Below, in pieces: positions 34,385-42,980 of a DNA stretch of 64,000 bases. The notes under the pieces were generated by a model. The model ran no database searches, was not told where the DNA came from, and saw only the letters and a list, made by a program, of their open reading frames with translations. Positions within the stretch are counted from its first letter, which is position 1, and every line of letters starts with the position of its first letter. Position numbers and translations under genes: made by a program. Origin of the DNA: Alentia gelatinosa (taxonomy: Eukaryota > Annelida > Polychaeta > Phyllodocida > Polynoidae); contig OX465584.1 in the NCBI GenBank assembly GCA_950022655.1, positions 47,102,723 to 47,166,722 on the forward strand. The letters are read 5' to 3'.

Positions 34385-36638
34385 GAATGTGAATGAGGGA
34401 AGTGGCCTTATCGTATTCCGTCCTCGACAGATGGGCTCTGCTCAGGGCATCTGCGATGACGTTTTGCACCCCGGGGATATGGCTGAAGACCAGTTCCACC
34501 TGCAGACGTGCCTGCACCATCCATGCCTGGCGGGCACACTCCGCCAGGACAGGGTTACGGGCACGCCCGCTATTGAGGGTCTGAACAGTTCCGAGGTTAT
34601 CACAGAACACCTCAATCCGTGATCCCCGATCCCTGTCTGTGATAAATGTGTGGAGTGCGTAGATGGTATTCAGAGCCTCGAGCTCTGAGATGCACTCCAC
34701 GGGATCGAAGACGGGGCACACCTGTCCGGAGTACGAGAACCGGCCGTCGGTTCCTCCGACGCCCGACAGGCATGCATCCACCGTGATCCTCCGCGTCGGG
34801 GGACCCCGAGGGATGAGGGCGCGGCCGTTCCAGCCCCGGGCAAACTTAACGAACCAGTCGAGGTCCTGGCGCATCTCGGAATTGATGTTCATGTAGAAGC
34901 CTCTCATCCCCCGTAGGGCCTCGAGTAGCTTTGAGACGAATGCCCGCGCCGGACGTATACACCTAGCCACGTGTAATATCCGGCCGAGCACCGACTGAAG
35001 CTGTCGTTTCGTCAACGTCCGTCGTTTGGCTACGGCCGACACGTGACCACGGATGTCCTCCAGCTTGGCCGTGGGGATCGATAGAGACATGGCACGGGCG
35101 TCGATCTCTATCCCCAACCACGTCACGGTCTGGCTCGGCTCCTGTGCTTTGTCGCGTGCCTCGGGTAGGCCCAATTCCGAGAAAAGGTCTCGCGCGATCC
35201 TGAAGTCCTCGGCCGCCTTACCTCGGTCCTCGGAGAGGATGATGAGGTCGTCGAGGTACATCGCGGCCGTGACTCCCTTTGATGATAGTATCCCCACGAT
35301 GGCCTCCGCCACACACTGCATGTGGTATGAGGAGGCACGGGCGCCGAACGGCATGGCCGTATCGCAGTAGTGCCCGCCCTCCCACGTGAAACATAACAGA
35401 GGCCAATCGAGGGGATCGCACCTAAAGTTCTTGTAGGCACGCGACACGTCGATGGACGACATGTAGGCCGACGTGCCTGCCTTGACGAGTTTGGCCACAA
35501 ACTCGTCCACCGTAGGGAGGCCGTGTTCTCGCTCCAGTCCGTAGACCGAGTTCTTAATGATGAACGAGTTCACGCTGCACTCCCTCGGGAAAGTCATATC
35601 GGTAATGATGCGCCGGTCGTCCGTCCCGCGCTTTTCCCGTGTCATGAGTGGCGACACGTGACACCACGGGCTAAAAGGCGGTTCGGCGAACGGGCCCATC
35701 ATATTGGTAAAGCCCGCCTCCTTTTCGAGAAACTTCTCTACCTGCACGGGGTGAGAGGTTGCGCTGGGGTGGTTGGCCACCCCTCTGGTATCACTCTCCG
35801 GTCCCAGGTATCCCAGGGGGAAACCGTATCGCAGGAAGCCTAGGAGCTCCTGCGCCTCCTCCACGTGTCCTAGGTAATGGTCCCATGCAGGTAGGTTTAG
35901 ATCCGAAGGCACCTCGACCCTGGCGCCGAGTGCGTTGGGGATTCCCGTGTCACGCACGGTCCGGTATATTTCCGCGTGCCTGGCGGGCCCCACGGCCGTG
36001 AACTCCGGCCAAGTCTCCCGGCGATGTTGTTTGAAGGCTAACGGGTCCGTGCTCACGCCCTCCCGGTGGATTCCCGTTTCGCAGACATCGCGGAGTGCTT
36101 TAAAGTCGGGAGTGTTAGATTCCTGACCTCGGCCCGGCGCACTAACACTAACACCCGGCAAGCGACTGAGACCATCATCCCCCACGGTGCCGGGGGCGGC
36201 CTCCGCCGGTGAAACGGGGGGTATCTCCTCCGGGAGTGTATTCCCCCCGTCAATGTCGTTGTTTATCTCGACCCCTCGGCCATGTGCCGAGGGGGTCACG
36301 TGATAGGTGACGTCACGTGGGGGAGCCGGATTCGTAACACAACACTCCGTCCTGCCGGCACCCCTTTCATCTTTCTTGCGCGCCTCGTCTACTGGCGGGG
36401 CGCGGCCGGCCCGTTTTTTTAACTCGGCTGGGGTTGGTGTACCACACTCTGCGCTGCCGCCGGCCTGGTAGTAGCCTGCAGTTGATACCCCGCCTGGGGT
36501 ACCCGCCGCGGTGTGGGTACAGGGGGAGCCGCCGTGTTGTCGTACCCGTGTCCGTAGGTCAGCTTGCGGTTGCAGGCGTGCACTGAGTGACCGCACTTCC
36601 TGCCCACCGAGTCGCAAAACGTGCACACGTGCAACCAC
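33483..36638 (-). CDS. pol: Reverse transcriptase / RNase H of DIRS-type element
   Basis: A 1051-codon frame. About the first 250 residues are linker-like. The RT domain spans roughly 320-515: DDRRIITD at 340-347, catalytic Asp397 in SSIDVSRAY, MPFG at 429-432 and the YLDD box at 461-464. RNase H follows at about 615-735 with Asp621 (TVDACLSG), a Glu in SELEAL (652-654), Asp680 (FCDNLGT) and Asp730 (VIADALSR), so the DEDD set is intact. It copies element RNA into DNA and removes the RNA strand. Conserved sequence stops near residue 750, where the recombinase frame begins. The last 300 codons lie over the recombinase in another frame and are probably not a conserved domain. No methyltransferase domain and no DDE integrase. 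The first Met may not be the real start because of the overlap with gag. Confidence 0.9.
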   Translation of the reverse strand: MVARVHVLRLGGQEVRSLSARLQPQADLRTRVRQHGGSPCTHTAAGTPGGVSTAGYYQAGGSAECGTPTPAELKKRAGRAPPVDEARKKDERGAGRTECCVTNPAPPRDVTYHVTPSAHGRGVEINNDIDGGNTLPEEIPPVSPAEAAPGTVGDDGLSRLPGVSVSAPGRGQESNTPDFKALRDVCETGIHREGVSTDPLAFKQHRRETWPEFTAVGPARHAEIYRTVRDTGIPNALGARVEVPSDLNLPAWDHYLGHVEEAQELLGFLRYGFPLGYLGPESDTRGVANHPSATSHPVQVEKFLEKEAGFTNMMGPFAEPPFSPWCHVSPLMTREKRGTDDRRIITDMTFPRECSVNSFIIKNSVYGLEREHGLPTVDEFVAKLVKAGTSAYMSSIDVSRAYKNFRCDPLDWPLLCFTWEGGHYCDTAMPFGARASSYHMQCVAEAIVGILSSKGVTAAMYLDDLIILSEDRGKAAEDFRIARDLFSELGLPEARDKAQEPSQTVTWLGIEIDARAMSLSIPTAKLEDIRGHVSAVAKRRTLTKRQLQSVLGRILHVARCIRPARAFVSKLLEALRGMRGFYMNINSEMRQDLDWFVKFARGWNGRALIPRGPPTRRITVDACLSGVGGTDGRFSYSGQVCPVFDPVECISELEALNTIYALHTFITDRDRGSRIEVFCDNLGTVQTLNSGRARNPVLAECARQAWMVQARLQVELVFSHIPGVQNVIADALSRAHLSRTEYDKATSLIHIHELYPIVPCTHASFVPVLRLFCRSGASLTPGEGICEAVRGACPRYARKPAIRSHHLPGVLQPDESGPPGTDREPDHVVSGIRGGPRPLAGHGRQPVIARPGTPPTDGGGRAANRGSPGEACPRGHEEKQAVRAKREGPHTNGCVQGGPRRPDGIAPPYGNEGGHAPHFLRGPTAGGGGAAVGSGIRPGSEPHSRGRGPRPPASHHHHQGGQKSSIRRATESDAPRGRGRYPGVPGRRGSRPTTGGPYGFTAGPVPDTARWDDHHITGYDQRMGPPPTGHRPNGEDIHPPQPQEGRCHSGI

Positions 36639-37894
36639 CGGATACCCCCTTCAGTGTGGTCGCTGCGGTGGCGGCACCCCCTCTCTCCATTGAAGTCCCG
36701 GCACGGGGCCTCGCTCCCCCGGGCACGTCCGGTCTCCGTGTTTTGACTGCTGTTTGCGGTGTGGGCACTGGTCATCGCGAGCCGGACACGTTCTTCCTGT
36801 ATCCGGCCGTGATCCGACCATCGCATCCTGCCCGACTCGACCTGGTCGAAAACGTAGTTTGACCAGCGTCTGACGCCGGCCCACGGCCGTGCCTGCGCAT
36901 CAACGGTCACCTGGTATAGATGTTTGAACATATGCTCCTTGTCCTCGGGGTGCAAGGCGCGATCGTCATTCAATAAGGCCACAAAACATGAAATGTACTC
37001 CAGAGGCCCGAGGCTCGACCGTAGGTCCAGTTTCTGGTGCAGCGTGTACACCCCATCTCTGTCCATAAACATGTACGGCTTCGCCGTCGGCCTCCGGGCA
37101 TTTAAATCAGAAAGTAGGCTCTTACCCGTTGTGCGGTCGTGTCGCAAGGCCTCACGGCCGAATTCACGCTGGAGGTGTTCCTCGGTCGTGTATGCCTCTC
37201 GGAGTGCCCTGGGCGCGGGGAGGAGGCGCTCGTTCTGATCCTGGGCCCAGTCTCTCGTCCGTTCGGCCGCTGACGAAGCCCGTGAGCCGGCCCGGCGCGA
37301 GGTCGGTCTGGAGATCTGCATGATCGCGTCCATCATGCCGTCCATCTGGCGCGATATTTTGGTCATATCCGTCCTGACTTCACCGACGTCTGTCTTTACC
37401 TCGTTGACGTCTGTCCTGACCCCCCCGAGGTTGGCCTCCAGGGCTGTGATGCGCGAAGTCCGAGTCCGTGCGCTGGTGCTCGTTCCCTGTTGAGATACCG
37501 AGTCCACGTGGTCGCTCTCGGCTGCCGGCTGTCTTATCGTTATTTCCGAGTCCGTCTCGGCCTCCGCGGGTGCGGATGCCGCCACAGCGCTTCTGGTCAA
37601 CATGCCTGTACTATAATTCCTTACTGGATCGCTTGGTAACCCTGTCCTCGTCTGCCGATATTCAGGGGAATACGGAGACCGAAGGTACGGAGGGCGATAG
37701 GCCAAGGAGCGATAGAAAAAATAGGTGTTGAGCGAAGGAGACCAGTGAAGCGAATGAGACAGAGGACAGTGTCGCACTCGCGCACTTTGATGTTTAGTGC
37801 GGCCGAGAGCGGAGAGGTGGCGCAGGGGTGCGCGAGTGTAGAGTAGTTTCACCAGGGGGGGCAATGACCACCCCTGACCAAAGGCCATGGGCAA
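36419..37894 (-). CDS. gag: Gag-like nucleocapsid protein of DIRS-type element
   Basis: First ORF of the retrotransposon, 491 codons. The likely start is Met98 (ATG at 37603), since upstream codons look like translated leader. Residues about 150-190 form heptads with recurring TDV-EV-TD units, a predicted coiled coil for oligomerisation. About 235-360 is a charged and aromatic middle region. Residues 398-441 carry a cysteine/histidine cluster (C398, C407, C424, C427, C434, H436, H439, C441), the zinc-finger-like feature of DIRS-group Gag proteins. The tail is Pro/Gln/Ala-rich. Its role would be packaging element RNA into particles. The 3' 220 bp overlap the RT frame, which is shifted relative to gag, so RT needs frameshifting or internal initiation. 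Assignment rests on position plus Cys/His pattern, as Gag sequences are poorly conserved. Confidence 0.75.
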   Translation of the reverse strand: MPMAFGQGWSLPPLVKLLYTRAPLRHLSALGRTKHQSARVRHCPLSHSLHWSPSLNTYFFYRSLAYRPPYLRSPYSPEYRQTRTGLPSDPVRNYSTGMLTRSAVAASAPAEAETDSEITIRQPAAESDHVDSVSQQGTSTSARTRTSRITALEANLGGVRTDVNEVKTDVGEVRTDMTKISRQMDGMMDAIMQISRPTSRRAGSRASSAAERTRDWAQDQNERLLPAPRALREAYTTEEHLQREFGREALRHDRTTGKSLLSDLNARRPTAKPYMFMDRDGVYTLHQKLDLRSSLGPLEYISCFVALLNDDRALHPEDKEHMFKHLYQVTVDAQARPWAGVRRWSNYVFDQVESGRMRWSDHGRIQEERVRLAMTSAHTANSSQNTETGRARGSEAPCRDFNGERGCRHRSDHTEGGIRWLHVCTFCDSVGRKCGHSVHACNRKLTYGHGYDNTAAPPVPTPRRVPQAGYQLQATTRPAAAQSVVHQPQPS

Positions 37895-37900
37895 CCAATT

Positions 37901-38512
37901 TTACATATCAACCATATAAGTCTTTGAATGTCGACCATATCAATCTTTATATTTCAAAGAATCTATTATGGAATATAAATATCACATATACAGTACCTGT
38001 TGCATGGTCATTATCATAATATCAGATAACCTTTATGCTTCCCTCCCTTTGTGTGCTACAAGTTTATGGAATAAAGGGTTGAGGAGTAATGAGATGTTTC
38101 ATGTGCAATTTCTGAATACGTTCTCTCAAACCTCACATTCAACAAGATCAATGATACTGCCATCCCCGCTCTCCACTTGCTTCAAAGGAGGCGGCATTAG
38201 CTCACTCCATCTTCACCAGAAGCCTCTTGATGGCAGATCTCTGCTGTTAAGAAATCGTTATCTCCCCACCTCCACAGCCACATCACCAAGACTCCGGTCG
38301 GAGATCGCAACTCCGCACGTCAGCATAAAACAAAACAATGGCCGCTGCTAACGATGAGCATCCAGGGACCTGTTCTTAAATAAGTGCCCAGAAATTGTTA
38401 AGAAAAATAGGCGTAGCAGTTAGCGTAGCACTACTACTTAAGTTACATTCCCTAATTAGAGTTGAATGTATAAACTGCTATGCGTTTTATTGAGCGTGGG
38501 CTTGATGCTTAT
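37901..38512. other. AT-rich flank of retrotransposon, nothing recognised
   Basis: Composition drops from GC-rich to AT-rich near 37880-37900. No terminal repeat matching the other end (33000-33350) was found by eye in either orientation. Confidence 0.4.
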
Positions 38513-38750
38513 TACTGACCATGACAAATCACTAGAAACCGAACTACCTCATTGACCCACTGGTACCTGATCTATTTGAATCCTAGGCAGGCAGTTGCAG
38601 GAATGGCAAATAGACTGTGTGCAAGTGGGTTGCAGAAAAATGACACAGAGACTGAATACACCGAAACCTTCTGATTGTTATCTATATATAACTCAACACT
38701 TATTCATTAATGATGAACATACCTATTACTCCTAGTTATTCCGAGGAGGT
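38513..38750 (+). repeat. Diverged repeat flanking the retrotransposon, right copy
   Basis: Counterpart of 32710-32945: shared TACCTCATTGACCCACTGGT at about 38545 and AATGATGAACATACC near 38708, same orientation. Equivalent positions lie 5.8 kb apart, with the DIRS element between them. Confidence 0.7.
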
Positions 38751-40466
38751 TATATCATTATCATAAAGGAAGGTTCTGCTGGGAATGAGTAAGGGCAAAT
38801 TATAGACTAGATTTCTAGGAACTAGCCCCTCAGATTCATTGTCTCCAATGGCACTCCACTGGCCCCTGGATGCACTCTTCACCGCAGCACCTTACTAATA
38901 TGTCAGGCCTTATTCTATAACACTGGAGAACGGTCACGCTGTTGGGGCCTTCAGTGGCCATCAATTAAATGGCCACTCTATCAATGTTGATGGGTGGTTC
39001 TCCTTTAGAATTTACCCTTGTCCATAATCGGTGAACCTCAAAGCACACCTACCATTTCTAAATGTCAACTGATTATTACCGATTATTTGCTTTAAGCAAA
39101 TTTAATTCCGCCACCAATTATTTGTACCAGGAGATATTTCGTTAGTGAGCCAAAGTTCGGTGGTTGATTCTATATTGCATAACGTTTGCTAAAAATTATT
39201 GTCCTGGTATTTTTATCCACATTTCTGCCTCACGATTATTTCACTAAAATTGCCTAATAATCGATGGATGATGCTAAATGCAATAATTATTGGCAATATT
39301 CAACAGGTACAAAATCCGCATGAGATATATCCATATTGCAATAATTCACGCATAAAACGCCCACAAATGATGGAGCAAACGGATGCCTATGTCAGCTTAA
39401 CTGCGCAATAGGACACGCAAGGAAAAAAGACCTTAACTTCTTTCAAAATCACTGTTTCACAGTTCCCTAATGCAAACCGTCCATTTCGGTCGCAATGTGT
39501 TGATAACGACCAGGGTGTGGTAGCTGGGGCTGGCTCTTTGCTGTATTATTTAAAACACCAACGGGGTTTCCCTTAACTTCCCCACCATTTCACAGCAATG
39601 AATTGCACCGTGCAGCCATCGCACTGCTGGTGCTCGACCAGCTAAATATTAATTTCCTTGTCGACTAATGAACCCATAGTAAAGTGAGCCTGGTGACGCT
39701 GTCCGTGCCATGCGCAGTAGTAACACATCAGATACAGCCGACCAAGATGTGTGTTCTTTTACCACAGGCATCTGTGTTCATTAACACGTCATTTTCACAC
39801 TTTATTCCCATACTTCTGTCAACATATGGACTGTAATAAGAAAGGGAATGCAGATCTCTGCATGCAGTGTGCATTTTTACTGCTTAGAGGTAATATGTAG
39901 GCACTCGATGGTCCTTTGGCGTAGTCTACATTTACAAACCGATGAAAGAATAGAGGATGAAAATAATTACTCAAAGATGAAATATCTGTGGAGTGCACCA
40001 AGAGATTGTGTCTTATATTACCCTCAAAGATTAATCTATGTCGGCTTTGATGTTATTTTTTTGTTGAGTCAAGATATATTTACATGGATAGGATAAGGAA
40101 AGTTTCTCACAAGTGCATTTCTCATTGATCGAGGCCTTTGCTGTGTTTATGGTTGTGCAAGGAAGTGGTTCAAAGATTATAATAGGAAATTCAACAGGAT
40201 AAATTAGCAAATTCTATGAAGGAAACCAAAGTGGCTAGATTTGACTAATGTCTCATGAGATATTAGTGAATGGCATATCAGTGAATGCATTAAAATACAT
40301 TAAAAGGAGAACGTCTATCGATATTGGATAAGGATGTATTTTGTAAATGGATGGTTGTCGAACAACCTACTGCGTCAAAGTATTGCGAATATCCTGCTAC
40401 TACTTGTATTGAAAAACGCCCCGCACGAATGATTAGACGCTTAGCCAATAAAATAGTGTATTTTAA
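38751..40466. other. Non-coding; eroded TIR-element relics, otherwise nothing
   Basis: 38950-39330 contains words (CCTCAAAGCACACCTACC, GATTATTACCGATTATT) recalling the GTTTCCAC-family interior at 3200-3260, so an eroded copy is likely. The rest is featureless. Confidence 0.4.
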
Positions 40467-40812
40467 CCCTTTAAGGACGAATGATGCCTTGAGGCATCAT
40501 CCAGTCCAGGCCAAATAATGCCTTAAGGCATCAACCGGCCCAGGCCGAATGATACCTCAAAGCATCATTTCTCAATGATTTACAAAATTGTTTTCATCAA
40601 AGAAATTATTTATTCGTGATTATGAAATATTCACAGAATATAGTTCTTTTGAGAAAATGAATAAATATCAAGGATGGCATAGTGTACCGTATAAATTATA
40701 CACTCAAATTATGAGATTTGACGAATACGTGCTCGTCCCCTAGCGGTATACACCGACAGCGTCACCCATCCTCACAAGGGTAGCCTAGCCATTGGTACCC
40801 ATCCTTAAAGGG
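40467..40812. mobile_element. piggyBac-like MITE, second copy, opposite orientation
   Basis: Begins CCCTTTAAGGACGAATGATG and ends CCATCCTTAAAGGG, flanked by TTAA on both sides (40463-40466 and 40813-40816). The palindromic GATGCCTTRAGGCATC triplet is here at the left end (40481-40568) and more mutated. Read in reverse, the other end shares CTAGGGGACG with the 15824-16197 element, so the two are inverted relative to each other. At 346 bp it is non-coding. Confidence 0.85.
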
Positions 40813-40816
40813 TTAA

Positions 40817-42600
40817 AAAGAAAAAAAGTGCAGAAGCATCAGAAACGTTGTTTGAGATGAGGTTTTCCTATTTCTACACCAGGTGAACTATCCAGGGGCC
40901 TGTTACAAGCATATCCAACAAGTTTCAGTGGCGCGTCCTGATGCTTTTTAAACATTGTCAATTATCAGTTAAAACTGGTTCACTGTGATTCATTCTACTG
41001 CCAAATGAGAGAATATAATGCTTTGTCAAGCGTATCCAAACACAGCAGGCAAAGGAGGCTAATATACATTTGCTTGATTTACGTAGGAAATGTACTAAAA
41101 CATATTCTAATCTCCACTTCTCTCAAGAACAAGTGAGATGACCTGTATTTGCTTGCACTTAAACGTTTAGCATTACACATTTACTATATTCTGGAAAGTT
41201 TGAAAACGAATAGGGTTTTACTATGTGCATTTAGTCTATCATTGTAATACCATAATATATATATCTCTAAATTCCAAACTAGCATAGTGCATCCCATTTC
41301 TTTTGATTACCTATGTGTTCCACAATATTTAGAAATCATCAAATTCAATTTCCAGGAAATTGACATTGATTTACTTTCAAGGTATTTGCCTGATATGCCT
41401 TTAAAGATGTGCATGTTAAACTGAGGAGTTGAGGCCGCCGAGTGCAATTAACAGCGAGTCTGGAGTGGTGCAGCGTGTCCTGGGTATTCCAAGCATTAAC
41501 GGAGTGAAGCCACTCCATTGTGAGCCACGTGTTGACGGCTCCCTTTGCGGCTCACTGTGGCTCAGACAGAATATCTGAATGGGCCACGCCACACATTAAC
41601 CACCTGCTCCTACACCCCTGTGACCGGGGGTGAATGCCTGGAGGAACCAATGAGATACCAGGGGTGGATACAGAAGAAACGAGTCGAGGTGGAGGAGTTG
41701 GGAAGGGGTGAAATGGGAGAGGTGTGGGATGGATGCCAATCAGGATGAGAGAGAAGAAGTAGACTCAGATTGTGAGATAGATTTAACCCACATTGTCGCT
41801 GTGTCTCGTTGGCTACAAAAAAGGTTCTTATGTTTGAGCCTAAATTATTCGACAGGCCCCTGGCAATTTACAAAGTTTGTAATGATTTTATATCACAGAG
41901 CTTCCCAGTACTTGCAGTAATTTCCCTGACAAATTTCTTAAACCCGATAAAAAGTACACTTTAATTGTAATTTGTCAATAATTGCTGACTGTTTTTTGTG
42001 ACGATGAATTGCGTCAATTACAGAGTTTGTGATGCCTTGGCCTTCCATAGATTTGCGGCACCTTCGATGGTTTTACTGATGCCTATGCCAGCAATTTCCC
42101 TTGGGCCTCCCAATTCAAAATGAACACTTAACTTTGAATGATATGCCACAAATTGTAACATAGATGGCCTACGGTTCATACAAAAAGTCAAAAACGATAT
42201 ATCATATTTTCCTTTCTATTCCATCACAGAGACATTAGCAGAAGTACTAGATCAAAAGCAGCATCTTTACATGACATAGGTCGTGTGAAATACTAAGAGA
42301 AAACGTTACTGAGTCCATAGCAATGTCCATTCAAAGTTGTTTGTCCTTGAAATATAGCCCTTAAGCTAGGGTGGAGCAAGAGGCGAGAATGTCATAGCTA
42401 CGGGGTCAGTTGCTGCATTTCCGAAACGTTATTTTCTATTCACTGACGAAGTCACAGCTTGCTAACAAGCGATGTAGGTGGTTATTCAATACGGTCCTCT
42501 GTCGCATGCCTTGCCATTCCGATAGCGGTCTATGACATCATGTGAACCCAGGTTGTCCGATAGACAGTGCCCTCAGAACATTTTGAAAGTGGAGGGGTGA
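40817..42600. promoter_or_regulatory. Non-coding; possible conserved regulatory patch at 41425-41760
   Basis: GCATCAGAAACGTTG near 40847 resembles the tail of the hammerhead-like repeats. From about 41345 a stretch of roughly 60 bp (CAGGAAATTGACATTGAT ... GATATGCCTTTAAA) recurs at 54232-54290. 41425-41760 is less AT-rich, with E-boxes, homeodomain-type ATTAAC/AATTAAC sites and an inverted CCAAT box (ACCAATGAG), and looks like an enhancer. A conserved element is a guess from texture. A 67-codon frame (41545-41748 +) lies in it without recognisable domain. Confidence 0.25.
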
Positions 42601-42705
42601 ACTGAAACATTGCTGACTTTTCTCTTGGTATAAAGTCAGACTTTGACATTGGCCTGTTCCACCGGATTTACTGTAAATCTGTGATTTACTGTAAATCTTC
42701 GAAAA

Positions 42706-42980
42706 GTCAGGTCATAGCCTTCATTACGTGCGAAAAAGTAAGACTTCGACATTTTTCCACGGTGAAAAGTCAGGGCTTAGCCATCATTTTATGTTAAAAA
42801 GTCAAACTTTGACATTTTTCCACAGTGAAAAGTCAGGACTGAGCCATTATTTCATTCTAAAAAGTCAAACTTTGACATTTTCCACTGTGAAAAGTCAGGG
42901 ATTAGTCATCATTGCATGGTAAAAGGTGACTTTGACACTTTTCCACAATGAAAAGTCAGGGCTTAGCAATCATTGCATGT
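42706..42980. repeat. Tandem repeat, ~66 bp unit, about four copies
   Basis: The unit contains AAAAGTCAAACTTTGACATT, a near-palindrome AGTCAAACTTTGACA, then TTTCCACAGTGAAAAGTCAG and GGCTTAGCCATCATT. Units differ by substitutions and small indels. The 64-codon open frame across it is repeat-derived. Confidence 0.88.

Larger units (their letters stand above)
33300..37900 (-). mobile_element. DIRS-order tyrosine-recombinase retrotransposon, Ngaro-like
   Basis: A GC-rich block on the minus strand within AT-rich DNA has the order gag (37603/37894 to 36419), RT/RNase H (from 36638) and tyrosine recombinase (34384-33350). DIRS-order elements copy RNA into DNA and integrate by recombinase rather than by a DDE integrase, so no target duplication is expected. 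The absence of a methyltransferase domain and the recombinase being last favour a Ngaro-like member over classic DIRS1. All three frames are open and key residues retained, so the copy may be recent. I could not find inverted or split direct terminal repeats; limits are set from the composition change. A 12-base A tract follows the recombinase stop closely. Confidence 0.85.

Noticed and set aside
37604..37894. N-terminal 97 codons of the gag frame as real protein
   Set aside because: Leader-like composition, and a well-placed Met98 begins the acidic, coiled-coil-bearing region. Probably untranslated leader that happens to be open.
42420..42480. Hammerhead-like words GAAACG and CTGACGA
   Set aside because: They are in the wrong order and there is no GAAA after the CUGANGA box, so they cannot form the core within this stretch.
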